Source of the DNA: Verrucomicrobiota bacterium
GTDB lineage: Bacteria; Verrucomicrobiota; Verrucomicrobiae; Limisphaerales; UBA11358
NCBI GenBank assembly: GCA_014860005.1
Contig: JACZKP010000125.1
Coordinates: forward strand, 1-64,000
Direction of reading: 5' to 3'
DNA length: 64,000 nt
This document shows positions 18,645-28,304 of the stretch, in pieces. The position numbers were made by a program, and so were the translations under genes. The notes under the pieces are model-generated. The model was given only the letters and a program-made list of their open reading frames with translations, was not told where the DNA came from and did not search any database. Position 1 is the stretch's first letter. The number at the start of each line of letters is the position of its first letter.

Positions 18645-21179
18645 ATGCCGAAGCGGAGCATTGAGGATTTCATTCCGCATTGGATGGGTGCCACCGCCCC
18701 GGAGCAATCCATCAGCCAGGAGTTCCTTTGCGAGTTGTGCGACCTGCTTGAAGTAACGCAGCCGGACAACAAGCGTAACGGGAGTTACACGTTTGAATTT
18801 CACGTCAGCGAAACGCAACACGACGGCACCACCAAAGACGGGCGTCTTGATCTCTACAAGCGCGCCCATTTCGTTCTCGAATCCCAAAAGTTTCAAGAGC
18901 AGGCAACCGAACAATCGCGGCTTGAACTGGCCGCCGAACAAACCGGCGCGATTGGCAAACGCAAGAAAAGCGCCGCGCCCGTGCGGGACACCGACCGCTG
19001 GGACGACGCCATGCTCAAAGCCTTCATCCAGGCGCGCGATTATGTCCGCGCCCTGCCGACGAGCGAACCCGCGCCGCCGTTCCTGCTTGTGGTGGACGTG
19101 GGCCACGTCATTGAAGTCCGCGCCGATTTCTCGCTGACGGGCCGCGCTTATCAACCCTTCCCCGACCCGCTCACCTATCGCATCCGGTTGGAACAGTTGC
19201 GGGACGTGGCCATCTGCCAAAGGCTCAAACTTATTTGGACCAATCCGCTTGAACTCGACCCGTCCAAGCGCAGCGCGAAAGTCACGCGCGAAGTTGCCAA
19301 ACACCTGGCTGAACTCGCCAAGTCATTCGAGCAAGCTGGACACGCGCCGAAGATCGTCGCCGAATTTCTCACCCGTTGCCTGTTTTGCATGTTTGCCGAA
19401 GATGTCGGCTTGCTACCGTCCGCTGATTGCAGGCACGGCTTCACGGAATTGCTGAACAAACTTCCCGCCAAAGGCGAAGGCTCCGAGACGATGCTCCGCA
19501 CCTTGTTCGCGGAAATGAATGAAGGCCGCAGCAAGGGAAACGATGTCTCCGTCATTCTCCGGCGCAAGCTGCTTAAATTTAACGGCGGACTGTTTGCCGA
19601 CAACACCGTGTTGCCGGTGAACGGCACCCAGCTTGGCATTTTGAAAAAGGCGTCCGAATTGGATTGGAAACACGTTGAGCCGGCCATTTTTGGAATGCTG
19701 CTGGAACGCGCGCTGGGCGGCGAGGGCGAGCGGCACAAGCTGGGCGCACATTTCACGCCGCGCAGTTACGTGGAACGCCTCGTTTTGCCGACGGTCATTG
19801 AACCGCTCCGCGCCGAATGGGAAAACGTCCGCGCCGCCGCCGTGCAACTCGGCAAGCGCGGGAAAATTGACAAGGCGCGGGAAATCATCAACCGCTTCCA
19901 TCGGTAGCTTTGTGATTTGAAGGTGCTTGATCCCGCGTGCGGTTCGGGAAATTTCCTTTACGTTACGCTCGAAAATCTCAAACGGCTGGAGGGCGTAGTC
20001 CTGGATTTTGCCGGGCAGTTCGGCGAAAGTTTCAAACTGGAAATGACGGAACACACCGTTGACCCGCACCAATTTCTTGGCCTCGAAATCAATCCGCGCG
20101 CCGTGTCCATTGCCGAGCTGGTATTATGGATTGGCTATCTGCAATGGCATTTCCGCACGCGCGGCCAGACGATGCCTGCCGAGCCGGTGCTGAAGAATTT
20201 CAAAAACATTCAGTGCCGCGACGCCGTGCTGGAATACGACGGCGAACCGCAGCCCGTGACGTGGGCAATGGCGTTGGAAAATCCCGATCTGCCCGGATTG
20301 CCGGATAACGTGCGCGCTCAACTTCGTAGCAGCGGACGTGAGTCCGCTCTAACTGAAAACCGGGAAAGTCAGAGCCGACTCGCATCGGCTGCTACGGTCA
20401 TCACCGTTTGGGACCGGCGCAGCTTGAAAAAAGATTTGGTGACGGGGCGCGAAGTGCCGGACGAAACCAAGCGCGTGCCGTTGCTCACCTACACCAACCC
20501 GCGCCCAGCCACTTGGCCGGAAGCGGATTTCATCTTCGGCAATCCGCCGTTTATTGGTACGGCTTTAATGCGCGATAATTTGGGCGACGGCTACGCCGAA
20601 ACGCTTCGCGCCGCTTATCCCGACGTGCCGGAGTCTGCAAACTTTGTCATGTATTGGTGGCACAAAGCCGCCGAACTCGTCAGCAAGCAGAAAGTGGAAC
20701 GCTTTGGCCTCATCACCACAAACGCCTTGCACCAGACTTTCAACCGACGCGTGGTGCAGTCGCATCTTTCCGGGAAGCATCCGCTATTGCTGGCACTTGC
20801 CATTCCCGATCATCCTTGGGTGGACACGGCGGACGGCGCGGCGGTGCGAATTGCAATGACCGTTGGCGTGCCGGGCGAACACGCAGGCGAATTGCTCGAA
20901 GTTAAAACGGAAACGGAACAAGCCGACGGCTCGGCAAAAGTCAATTTCAGCGAACAACAGGGAAAGATTTCTGCCGCCAAAGCTTTTGAGTTGCCCGCTG
21001 AATCAAAACGCAAAGGCAAACATCACGAAATGCCTGATTTGTTTAGCGGCGGCTATCCGCCTTACGAACCTCCCAATCCGACACCGTTGAAGAAACCCAT
21101 CCCGGAACAAGCCGAGGCAGACACGGCCCATTTCTACTCCGCTAAAGAAGAAGGTCCGCCTTACCGCACCAAAAAATGA
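18645..21179 (+). pseudogene. MmeI-like (type IIL) restriction-modification enzyme, amber stop and lost C-terminus
   Basis: A single frame of 844 codons is broken by TAG at 19905-19907 (codon 421). The frame carries straight on as [19 protein letters not shown], methyltransferase motif I, so the TAG probably replaced a Gln (CAG). Motif IV is [11 protein letters not shown] (~633). The N-terminal ~180 residues would be the nuclease region, followed by a helical connector (LGAHFTPRSYVERLV). The frame ends at 21179 in a non-homologous tail, without the target-recognition domain, whereas relatives exceed 900 residues. A palindromic element at 20326-20395 adds ~24 residues in frame. The enzyme is probably dead. 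Confidence 0.8.
20326..20395. repeat. two-arm palindromic element inside the MmeI-like gene
   Basis: GTAG at 20326, left hairpin AGCGGAC-GTGA-GTCCGCT (20331-20348), right hairpin AGCCGA-CTCGCA-TCGGCT (20373-20390), CTAC at 20392-20395. It is read through in frame between the methylase motifs I and IV. Confidence 0.8.
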
Positions 21180-21321
21180 GAATTGTCCCCATACGAAGAA
21201 GCTGGTGACGGAGGATTGTATCAGGCCCTCATCGTAAGCACGCGCCAGCGGAACGAGAAGGAGTCGGGACAATGAACGGCAGGTCGAAGCGCTGGTGGAA
21301 GCGTAAGCGACGGCCGATGCC

Positions 21322-21717
21322 TTGAATGATCTGCCGGTGGATGCCGAGGGCCTGCGCGCAGCGGCCATCAAGTTGGCGGGCAAAGCCGTCTTGAAACTGG
21401 TGAGTGAACACCCGGATCGCCTGGATCAGTTGGCATCCCTCACCCGGTTGTTGCTGGACAGCGAGGACAATGATATCCGCCGGTCGCGGCTTAAGCTGGC
21501 GCAGAAGTGTTTTGATTATGAAGCGACGGTTGCATCCCAGCGGGAGTTGCCGCATTTGCGGTCCTATCTCAAGGTGGTGACCGATGACGACAGTCTGAGT
21601 CATGAAGAGAAGCTTGAGCGGGTCCACGCCGTCTTGTGCGGCTGGAAACGATCCGCAGGCGATGCTAAACCGGCCAAATCCAGCAACGGGAGTTCAATGA
21701 AGGAATGGCCGCTTAAA
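21322..21717 (+). pseudogene. remnant of a small-terminase-like helical protein
   Basis: Codes for DRLDQLASLTRLLLDSEDND, RRSRLKLAQKCFDYEA and LSHEEKLERVHAVLCG. The order (basic RxRL helix, long helix, then an LS.EEK..RV helix) matches the C-terminal halves of the proteins at 47540-48265 and 48745-49176. It has only a TTG start, no N-terminal helix-turn-helix, and beyond ~21700 the frame is only the antisense of the Rrf2 gene. It is therefore probably a 5'-truncated relative left beside the decayed restriction gene. The stretch 21180-21321 before it holds no gene. Confidence 0.4.
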
Positions 21718-21774
21718 TTCGCTTATGTTCGCCCGGGTTCGCCTGATGAAAGAAAACCGGGCAGCGCCGCGGGT

Positions 21775-22242
21775 TCAAATCATAAAATCCGACGCGCTCA
21801 AGGGTTCCTGTTCCAGTGTGCGGGCGCGTTGAGCGAGATCGGCCAGCGTGGTGTGTTCCATGACTTTTACAATGCTGTCGCGCACTTCCTTCATGACACT
21901 GCGGATGGCGCAGCGCGATTCGTCCGGGCAGGAACATTTTTCATAAAACTTCTCACTGACACAACTGACCGGCGCCAGCGGGCCTTCGATGTGGCGGATG
22001 ATTTCAGCCAGCGTGATCCGGTCCGGCGGTCGGTGCAGGCGATAGCCACCGGCCACACCGCGTTTGCTTTCCACGATACCCGCGGATTTGAGGTCGTTGA
22101 GGATTTGCTCCAAAAAACGCTTGGGAATGTTCTGCTGATCGGAGATCGCCTGGATGCGCACGACAGAGTCGTCCTCCAAGTAATCCCGGCCCAAGACCAG
22201 CAATGCGCGCAGCGCGTATTCCCCGCGAACGGAAAGTTTCAT
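21775..22242 (-). CDS. Rrf2-family transcriptional regulator
   Basis: 155 residues. Winged helix-turn-helix with MKLSVRGEYALRALL at the start, then RFLEQILNDLKSAGIV and KRGVAGGYRLHRPPD, the Rrf2 signature. Residues ~93-108 hold four cysteines (CVSEKFYEKC, then CPDESRC); three appropriately spaced Cys bind an Fe-S cluster in IscR/NsrR-type members. It is divergent from the sulfate operon, and Rrf2 proteins such as CymR control cysteine and sulfate genes in Gram-positive bacteria, so control of the neighbouring operon is the best inference. ATG 22242 is chosen; an upstream TTG adds two residues. Confidence 0.9.
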   Translation of the reverse strand: MKLSVRGEYALRALLVLGRDYLEDDSVVRIQAISDQQNIPKRFLEQILNDLKSAGIVESKRGVAGGYRLHRPPDRITLAEIIRHIEGPLAPVSCVSEKFYEKCSCPDESRCAIRSVMKEVRDSIVKVMEHTTLADLAQRARTLEQEPLSASDFMI

Positions 22243-22319
22243 GGCCAAGAGGAAAACAATCTCAATTCAACAAGTCAAGATTTTGGAAGAAATCAATGAA
22301 ACTAGGCGTTCTAAATAAA

Positions 22320-22361
22320 CTACAAAATATCTATTGACATACTGTAGATTAGTCGTAATCT
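22320..22361 (+). promoter_or_regulatory. sigma70-type promoter with candidate operator
   Basis: TTGACA at 22334-22339, 16-base spacer, TAATCT at 22356-22361, fifteen bases before the ATG of the DUF2292 gene. A CTACA/TGTAG dyad (22320-22324 and 22343-22347) brackets the -35 box and could bind the divergent Rrf2 regulator. The promoter match is strong; the operator is inference. Confidence 0.7.
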
Positions 22362-22376
22362 CGACGCGTAATTGCT

Positions 22377-22562
22377 ATGAACACGACTGAACAAGTGCAG
22401 ATTTCGAGCGAGGGTAAGGCCCAATCAGTCTGGATTGAAGCTGTCGTCGAGCGAGTCAATTCGCTGCGCTTCGGCGTAGTTCAGATCGTGATCCATGATT
22501 CCCGCGTGGTGCAAATCGAGAAGACCGAACGGCTGAGACTTAACGCGCCTGAGGAACGCTGA
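22377..22562 (+). CDS. DUF2292 (YezD-like) small protein
   Basis: 61 residues. WIEAVVERVNSLRFGVVQIV followed by HDSRVVQIEKTER matches the short DUF2292/YezD family, often found at the head of sulfur and cysteine operons. The biochemical role is unknown. It is the first gene after the promoter at 22334-22361 and precedes the porin gene by 91 bases. Confidence 0.8.
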   Translation: MNTTEQVQISSEGKAQSVWIEAVVERVNSLRFGVVQIVIHDSRVVQIEKTERLRLNAPEER

Positions 22563-22653
22563 ATTTATCACCCACCAGTTTACTGGAGGTTAAATCAAAA
22601 TCGAACCGCGACCCACCTGACCAACGGCGGCCCGGATATGAAGAACAAACTAC

Positions 22654-24012
22654 ATGAGAATTCATCGGAAGATCGCGGTGATCGCGATTGCAGGATTGCC
22701 ATTGAGCGCCGGGGTCTTGCTGGCGCAAAACCAAGGAAGCGAACCTGACGTCAAGGTGTTGTTGAGACGAATTGAAGAACTGGAACAGAAAGTAAAAGTG
22801 ATGGATCGCAAACGAGAACTGGCAGACGAAGCCGTGGCGGAGAAGGCCAAGACGACGCCCTCAGTGTCTCTTGGTGCGGGCGGATTTCAGGTCCGGTCGG
22901 CAGACAGCAACTTCTTGTTTCGCGTACGTGGCAATATCCAGACGGATGCCCGTTTCTTCTTCGACGATACGGGCGCGGCCAACGACACGTTTCTGTTGCG
23001 GCGGGTGCGGCCCAGTTTCGAAGGTACCTTATGGGGCCAATACGACTTCCGGGTGATGCCGGACTTCGCCCCCAATACCACCACGTTAATGGACGCCTAT
23101 GCGGATTTACGCTTCGCGCCCTGGTTCTCTGTGCTGGTGGGCAAGACCAAGTCGCCCTTCGCACTGGAGCGATTGGTGTCGCAAACCAGCCTGCTGTTCG
23201 TTGAGCGCGGCCTGCCGACCCATCTCGGTCCGAATCGTGACGTCGGAATTCAAATTCGCGGCGGCCTTTTGGATGGGCGGCTGGACTACACCTTTGGCGT
23301 CCTGAACGGCACGCCGGACAATGGGAGCAGCGTGACGGATCTGGATGATGACAAGGAATTCGCCGCGCGTCTGTTCAGCCATCCCTTCCGAAACACGCAA
23401 ACGAAGGCGCTGCAGGGACTCGGCGTTGGTGTCGCGGCCACTTACGGCGAAAAGTCGGACACAACCCCGGCCAACTACAATACGGTGAACCAGCAAACCT
23501 TCTTTCGCTTCAATAACGGGGTGGCCAACGACGGCACCCATTGGCGGCTCGGACCGCAGGGCTATTATTATTACGGCCCGTTTGGTCTGTTGGCCGAGTA
23601 CACGATTTCCTCGCAGGAACTGCGGGCAGGTGGAACCACGCGGGAGATTGAGAACACTGCATGGCAGGTGGCCGTTTCGTATGTGCTGACGGGGGAAAAC
23701 GCCTCCTACCGTGGCGTGACGCCGGCGCGAAACTTCAGCCTGGCCGAAGGCACTTGGGGTGCGTGGGAGATCGCCGCGCGCTATGGAGAACTGGACATTG
23801 ATGATGCCGCGTTCCCGGTGTATGCCAATCCCGCCGCCTCCGCCACCAAAGCGCGATCCGCGGGCCTCGGCTTGAACTGGTATTTGAATCGCAATGTCAA
23901 AGCCACCCTAAATTACAACTGGACCGGTTTCGATGGGCCCGTGACCGCACCGAACAGCGTCGCCTCCAAGGTTGAACATGCTATCTTTTCCCGGGTGCAG
24001 TTGAGTTTCTGA
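22654..24012 (+). CDS. OprO/OprP-type outer-membrane porin
   Basis: 452 residues. The signal peptide ends near LLAQNQG. A coiled coil (RRIEELEQKVKVMDRKRELA, ~36-60) follows, then a ~390-residue barrel with repeated amphipathic strands and a terminal Phe (FSRVQLSF), as in trimeric phosphate/anion-selective porins. Lying between DUF2292 and the sulfate-binding protein, it probably admits sulfate or organosulfur anions; that specificity comes from context only. Confidence 0.85.
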   Translation: MRIHRKIAVIAIAGLPLSAGVLLAQNQGSEPDVKVLLRRIEELEQKVKVMDRKRELADEAVAEKAKTTPSVSLGAGGFQVRSADSNFLFRVRGNIQTDARFFFDDTGAANDTFLLRRVRPSFEGTLWGQYDFRVMPDFAPNTTTLMDAYADLRFAPWFSVLVGKTKSPFALERLVSQTSLLFVERGLPTHLGPNRDVGIQIRGGLLDGRLDYTFGVLNGTPDNGSSVTDLDDDKEFAARLFSHPFRNTQTKALQGLGVGVAATYGEKSDTTPANYNTVNQQTFFRFNNGVANDGTHWRLGPQGYYYYGPFGLLAEYTISSQELRAGGTTREIENTAWQVAVSYVLTGENASYRGVTPARNFSLAEGTWGAWEIAARYGELDIDDAAFPVYANPAASATKARSAGLGLNWYLNRNVKATLNYNWTGFDGPVTAPNSVASKVEHAIFSRVQLSF

Positions 24013-24024
24013 TCCAGCACTGAA

Positions 24025-25080
24025 ATGAAAACCGAAACTACGAACAACATGAGAACAACATTCCAACCTTCATTTGCATCCAGATCGTTCCTGGCCGGGG
24101 TGCTGGCGATTGCCCTGGGCGCATTTGCCCTCAACGCTGCTGCCAAAAACATCGAACTGTTGAACGTCTCTTACGATCCCACGCGCGAACTCTACCTGGA
24201 GTTCAACGCCGCGTTCGCGAAGCATTGGAAGGTGAAGACCGGCGACACCGTAACAGTCAAGCAATCCCACGGCGGCTCGAGCAAACAGGCGCGCTCGGTG
24301 ATTGATGGGCTGCGGGCCGATGTGGTGACGCTGGCGCTCGCCTACGATATTGATGCCATTGCGGAAAAGGCAAAGGCATTACCCCTGGACTGGCAAAAGC
24401 GCCTCCCCAAGAACAGTTCGCCCTACGTCTCGACGCTCGGATTCCTGGTCCGCAAGGGCAATCCCAAGGCAATCAAGGATTGGGACGATCTGGTCAAGCC
24501 AGGCGTTGCCGTCGTGACCCCGAATCCGAAGACCTCCGGCGTGGCACGTTGGAACTATCTCGCTGCGTGGGGATATGCTTTGAAAGCGAATAATGGTGAT
24601 CAGAGTAAAGCTCAGGAATACGTCATCAGACTTTACAGGAACGTTCCGGTGCTGGACTCCGGCGCCCGCGGCGCCACCACCACGTTCATCGAACGCGGCA
24701 TTGGCGATGTGCTGATCAACTGGGAAAACGAACTGCTGCTCGTGACCAGGAGGATGCACCCTGGCGAGTATGAACTTGTGATGCCTTCATTGAGCATGTT
24801 GGCGGAGCCAACTGTGGCGCTGGTGGATCGAAACGTTCAGCGCAAAGGAACGCGCGAGGTGGCGAGCGCTTACCTCGAATATCTCTACACGGAGGCAGGC
24901 CAGGAAATCGCCGCCCGGAATTTCTACCGTCCGACCCATGAGGCGGTGGCTGCGAAGTACGCGGACACGTTTCCGAAACTCACGTTGTTCACCATAGATG
25001 AGGTGTTTGGCGGCTGGCAGAAGGCGCACAAGGACCACTTCACCGACGGAGGTTCGTTCGACAAGATTTACCGACCCTGA
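24025..25080 (+). CDS. sbp: periplasmic sulfate-binding protein
   Basis: 351 residues. Signal peptide about 1-40 ([19 protein letters not shown]), then [56 protein letters not shown] and INWENE, all typical of Sbp/CysP. It hands sulfate or thiosulfate to CysT/CysW. It starts 12 bases after the porin stop. The leading MKTETTNN may be skipped in favour of the ATG at codon 9. Confidence 0.95.
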   Translation: MKTETTNNMRTTFQPSFASRSFLAGVLAIALGAFALNAAAKNIELLNVSYDPTRELYLEFNAAFAKHWKVKTGDTVTVKQSHGGSSKQARSVIDGLRADVVTLALAYDIDAIAEKAKALPLDWQKRLPKNSSPYVSTLGFLVRKGNPKAIKDWDDLVKPGVAVVTPNPKTSGVARWNYLAAWGYALKANNGDQSKAQEYVIRLYRNVPVLDSGARGATTTFIERGIGDVLINWENELLLVTRRMHPGEYELVMPSLSMLAEPTVALVDRNVQRKGTREVASAYLEYLYTEAGQEIAARNFYRPTHEAVAAKYADTFPKLTLFTIDEVFGGWQKAHKDHFTDGGSFDKIYRP

Positions 25081-25156
25081 ATGTGAATTACTCTCTTCGA
25101 CGGTGGCGGGCCTTCAGCGCGCCGCCGTCACGATTGGAAATGAAGCCTCCCACACT

Positions 25157-25987
25157 ATGAATGTCACCTTGACAGAATCACCTGAATTGAAACCAGCACG
25201 CGCGTTGCCCGAGCGACGGTCCGTCGAGGGATTGCTTGCTCCGTTGGAGCAGCGTGCGGAGAAATCGCCGCACTTCATCAGCAAGTCCATCGGCCAGTTT
25301 GAGAGCGAAGGGCGCACGTACACCCTGCCGCGCTACGTTTTTCTTGGTCCCAAAGGCGGCGGCGACGTGATTCGCATTGGCATCTTCGCCACGATTCACG
25401 GCGATGAACCCGAAGGGGCGCTGGCGTTGAGCCGATTTGTTGCCGAACTGGATCAGCATCCCGAAATCGCCAAGGGCTACGCGCTGTATTTTTATCCAGT
25501 GGGTAATCCCACCGGATTCGAGGACAACACGCGCCATTCGCGCAGCGGGTTGGACTTGAACCGGGAGTTTTGGAAGGAGTCCCGCGAGCCGGAAATCCGC
25601 TATCTCGAATCCGAAATCTGCCTGCACGCCTTCGACGGCATCATCACGTTGCACAGCGACGATACGAGCGACGGCCTCTACGGTTTTGTGGGCGGCGCGG
25701 TGTTGACCGAGAACTTGATTGAGCCGGCGTTGCGCGAGGCCGAGCAATTCCTGCCCCGCAACCGTCGGCGCGTGATTGACGGCTTCAAGGCGCGGCGTGG
25801 CATCATCACGGACTGTTATCCCGGGGTGTTGAAATCCATTCCCGGTTTGCACCGGCCACCCTTTGAAATCACACTGGAAACCCCGCAAAAGGCACCTTTG
25901 CACCGGCAGGTGGAGGCGTTCAACGCGGCCCTCAAAACCATTCTGGTCGAATACCGCTACCTCATGGCGATCGCCCAGAACATCTGA
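25157..25987 (+). CDS. M14-family zinc carboxypeptidase/deacylase
   Basis: 276 residues. Zinc ligands in ATIHGDEPEGA (~78-88) and ITLHSDD (~165), the substrate-binding NPTGFEDNTR and SGLDLNREFW (~119-140), and a candidate catalytic Glu in FEITLETPQKAPL (~236). This is the layout of the succinylglutamate desuccinylase/aspartoacylase branch of M14. No signal peptide. It lies between sbp and the permease genes, which is unusual; it may release a sulfur-containing or acylated amino acid, but the substrate is unknown. ATG 25157 is chosen because upstream codons overlap sbp. Confidence 0.8.
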   Translation: MNVTLTESPELKPARALPERRSVEGLLAPLEQRAEKSPHFISKSIGQFESEGRTYTLPRYVFLGPKGGGDVIRIGIFATIHGDEPEGALALSRFVAELDQHPEIAKGYALYFYPVGNPTGFEDNTRHSRSGLDLNREFWKESREPEIRYLESEICLHAFDGIITLHSDDTSDGLYGFVGGAVLTENLIEPALREAEQFLPRNRRRVIDGFKARRGIITDCYPGVLKSIPGLHRPPFEITLETPQKAPLHRQVEAFNAALKTILVEYRYLMAIAQNI

Positions 25988-26113
25988 ATCATCGGCGCAC
26001 TTCTCCAGATTCTGAGGTTGTGCGGACAAACGCGGAACAGGTAATGTTCATCAGGACTTGGATGACGGGAAAAGCCGGAACCGCCCGCCGGGCGTACAGC
26101 GAAACACATTGCC

Positions 26114-27331
26114 ATGGCTGACTTTCAACAAAACGTCGTGCCGACCTTCACCCTCCTCAAGGATGAAGACCTGGCACGCATGGAGAAGAGCATCGTGCGC
26201 ACCGCGCGGCGGGCACCCATCGGCGTGATCATTCCCGCGCTGTTCAGCGATCTGGCGTCGCCGGCGATGCAGCACATCATCACCGAGTTGACGGGGATGC
26301 ACTTCGTCAAGCGGGTTTACATCAGTTTGGACCGCAGCAGCGAGGAGGAATTTCAACAGGCGCGCGAAATCGTCAAGCCCTTGGGCGAACGAGGCGCATT
26401 GCTCTGGAATGATTCACCCGGGGTGCAGGCGGTGCTCGAAAAAATCGGCCAGGCCGTGCCGCTGGGCGCACGCGGGAAGGGACGCGCGGTCTGGACGGCG
26501 CTGGGTTACGCGTTGGGCAAGGCGGAGGTTTCCGTGCTGGCGTTTCACGACGCGGATATTTTGACTTACGACCGCGGCTTCCTGCTCCGGTTGCTCTATC
26601 CGGTCGTGCATTTGCGGTATCAGTTTGCCAAGGGTTTCTACGCCCGCTACTCGGATCGCTTGCATGGGCGGGTTGCGCGGCTGTTCTATTTTCCGTTGGT
26701 CAAGGCGCTGCGCGATATTCTCGGCAAGCTGGACTTCCTCGAATACATGGGCGATTTCCGCTACCCGTTGTCCGGTGAGTTCGCCACCTTTTCGAGCCTC
26801 GCGACGGATCTGCTCTTTCCCTCGGATTGGGGCATCGAAGTGGGCGTGCTGGCGGAGATGTACCGCATCACCAGGCCCCACCGCATCTGCCAGGTGGAGA
26901 TCACGTCGCGTTACGATCACAAGCATCAGGACGTGGGCGAGGACGCCAACGCCGGTTTGCTGAAGATGGTTTCGGACATCGCGCGCACGTTCTTCACGCG
27001 GCTCTCGGCGGGCGGTTCGATCCTCACGCATGATTTTCTGCGCACCCTCAAACACACTTATCTGGCCAATGCCCGCAGTTACGTTCGCATTTACGAATCC
27101 CATGCGGAGATGAACAGCCTGCTCAAATTTGACCGTCACCAGGAGTTAGGTTTGATCGAGGCGTTTGCGGGCGCACTGGACCGGGCCTTCGCGGAGTATC
27201 AGGATCATCTGTTCGGCTCGCCGTTGATTCCCGAATGGCGGCGCATCGAAGTGGCGCTGGAGGGCGTGTTGCCGGAACTGGTGAATGCCTTTGAAGCCTC
27301 GACGCAACCGGCACCCGCGCCCGTCGCATGA
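26114..27331 (+). CDS. GpgS-like glycosyltransferase (glucosyl-3-phosphoglycerate synthase type)
   Basis: 405 residues. GT-A fold with GVIIPALFSD near 38, the metal-binding FHDADILTYD (~143-152) and YPLSGEFATF (~218), a pattern of the GT81 GpgS/mannosyl-3-phosphoglycerate synthase group. Such enzymes transfer a sugar from an NDP-sugar to 3-phosphoglycerate on the way to glucosylglycerate, a compatible solute. No phosphatase partner is visible here. It lies inside the sulfate cluster with 126 and 142 bases on its sides, so an independent promoter is possible. The exact acceptor is not certain. Confidence 0.75.
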   Translation: MADFQQNVVPTFTLLKDEDLARMEKSIVRTARRAPIGVIIPALFSDLASPAMQHIITELTGMHFVKRVYISLDRSSEEEFQQAREIVKPLGERGALLWNDSPGVQAVLEKIGQAVPLGARGKGRAVWTALGYALGKAEVSVLAFHDADILTYDRGFLLRLLYPVVHLRYQFAKGFYARYSDRLHGRVARLFYFPLVKALRDILGKLDFLEYMGDFRYPLSGEFATFSSLATDLLFPSDWGIEVGVLAEMYRITRPHRICQVEITSRYDHKHQDVGEDANAGLLKMVSDIARTFFTRLSAGGSILTHDFLRTLKHTYLANARSYVRIYESHAEMNSLLKFDRHQELGLIEAFAGALDRAFAEYQDHLFGSPLIPEWRRIEVALEGVLPELVNAFEASTQPAPAPVA

Positions 27332-27473
27332 AACGCTCATCCATCGCGCTTTCAAGTCAACCACACATGCCCCGGACCATCACCGCCTGTGCCGGCGGAT
27401 TGAGACTCCGTGCCGTTGTTAGTTTTCGACCGGGTCACCGGCCTGCCAGTAGCCAACAGTTTTAGTGCGCTGC

Positions 27474-28298
27474 ATGACCGCCAAACGCTTCAATCCGCTG
27501 CCGGGCTTCGGCCTGACGATGGGCTGCACGATTCTCTACCTGAGCGTAATCGTGCTGATCCCCATCGGCGGGCTGTTCCTGCGCACGCTGGAATTGTCAT
27601 GGTCGGATTTCTGGCGGTTGGCCACGACCGACCGCGCGCTGGCAGCATACAAACTCACCTTCGGCGCATCCTTGATCGCCGCGCTGGTCAACGCGGTCTT
27701 CGGCACCGTCGTGGCGTGGGTGCTGGTGCGTTACGAATTTCCCGGCAAACGTTTTTTTGACGCACTTGTGGATTTTCCTTTCGCGCTGCCCACAGCGGTG
27801 GCGGGTCTCACGCTCTCCAATTTGTTCGCCGCGAACGGCTGGCTTGGACAATTCCTCGTACCGCTGGGAATAAAGGGATCGTTCACCCCGCTGGGCGTGG
27901 TGATTGCACTCACCTTCATTGGTTTGCCCTTCGTGGTGCGGACGCTGCAACCGGTGCTGGAAGGTTTTGAGCGCGAGGTCGAGGAAGCCGCCGCCACGCT
28001 GGGCGCGGGCCGTCTGCGGACGTTTCTGACGATCGTCGCGCCGACACTGCTGCCGGCCATCATCACGGGTTTCGCCCTGGCGTTTGCGCGCGCCATCGGC
28101 GAATACGGTTCGGTGATCTTCATTGCTGGCAACAAGCCTTACGAATCGGAAATCGCGCCACTGCTTATCGTCATTCGACTGGAGGAGTACGATTACACCG
28201 GCGCCATGGCGCTGGCGGTGGTGTTACTCGTCGCGTCCTTTCTGTTGCTCATCACCATCAACCTGCTGGAACGCTGGGCCAGCCGTTTTCAAAACTAG
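27474..28298 (+). CDS. cysT: sulfate ABC transporter permease CysT
   Basis: 274 residues, about six membrane segments. DFPFALPTAVAGLTL and EEAAATLGAGRLRTF (EAA motif near 180) followed by GEYGSVIFIAGN are hallmarks of CysT/CysU. It forms the membrane channel with CysW. ATG 27474 is preferred over a GTG at 27465. Six bases separate it from cysW. Confidence 0.95.
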   Translation: MTAKRFNPLPGFGLTMGCTILYLSVIVLIPIGGLFLRTLELSWSDFWRLATTDRALAAYKLTFGASLIAALVNAVFGTVVAWVLVRYEFPGKRFFDALVDFPFALPTAVAGLTLSNLFAANGWLGQFLVPLGIKGSFTPLGVVIALTFIGLPFVVRTLQPVLEGFEREVEEAAATLGAGRLRTFLTIVAPTLLPAIITGFALAFARAIGEYGSVIFIAGNKPYESEIAPLLIVIRLEEYDYTGAMALAVVLLVASFLLLITINLLERWASRFQN

Positions 28299-28304
28299 AA
28301 ACTT

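Noticed and set aside
21718..22299. Extension of the small-terminase-like remnant frame to 22299
   Set aside because: Beyond ~21700 it is only the antisense of the Rrf2 gene.
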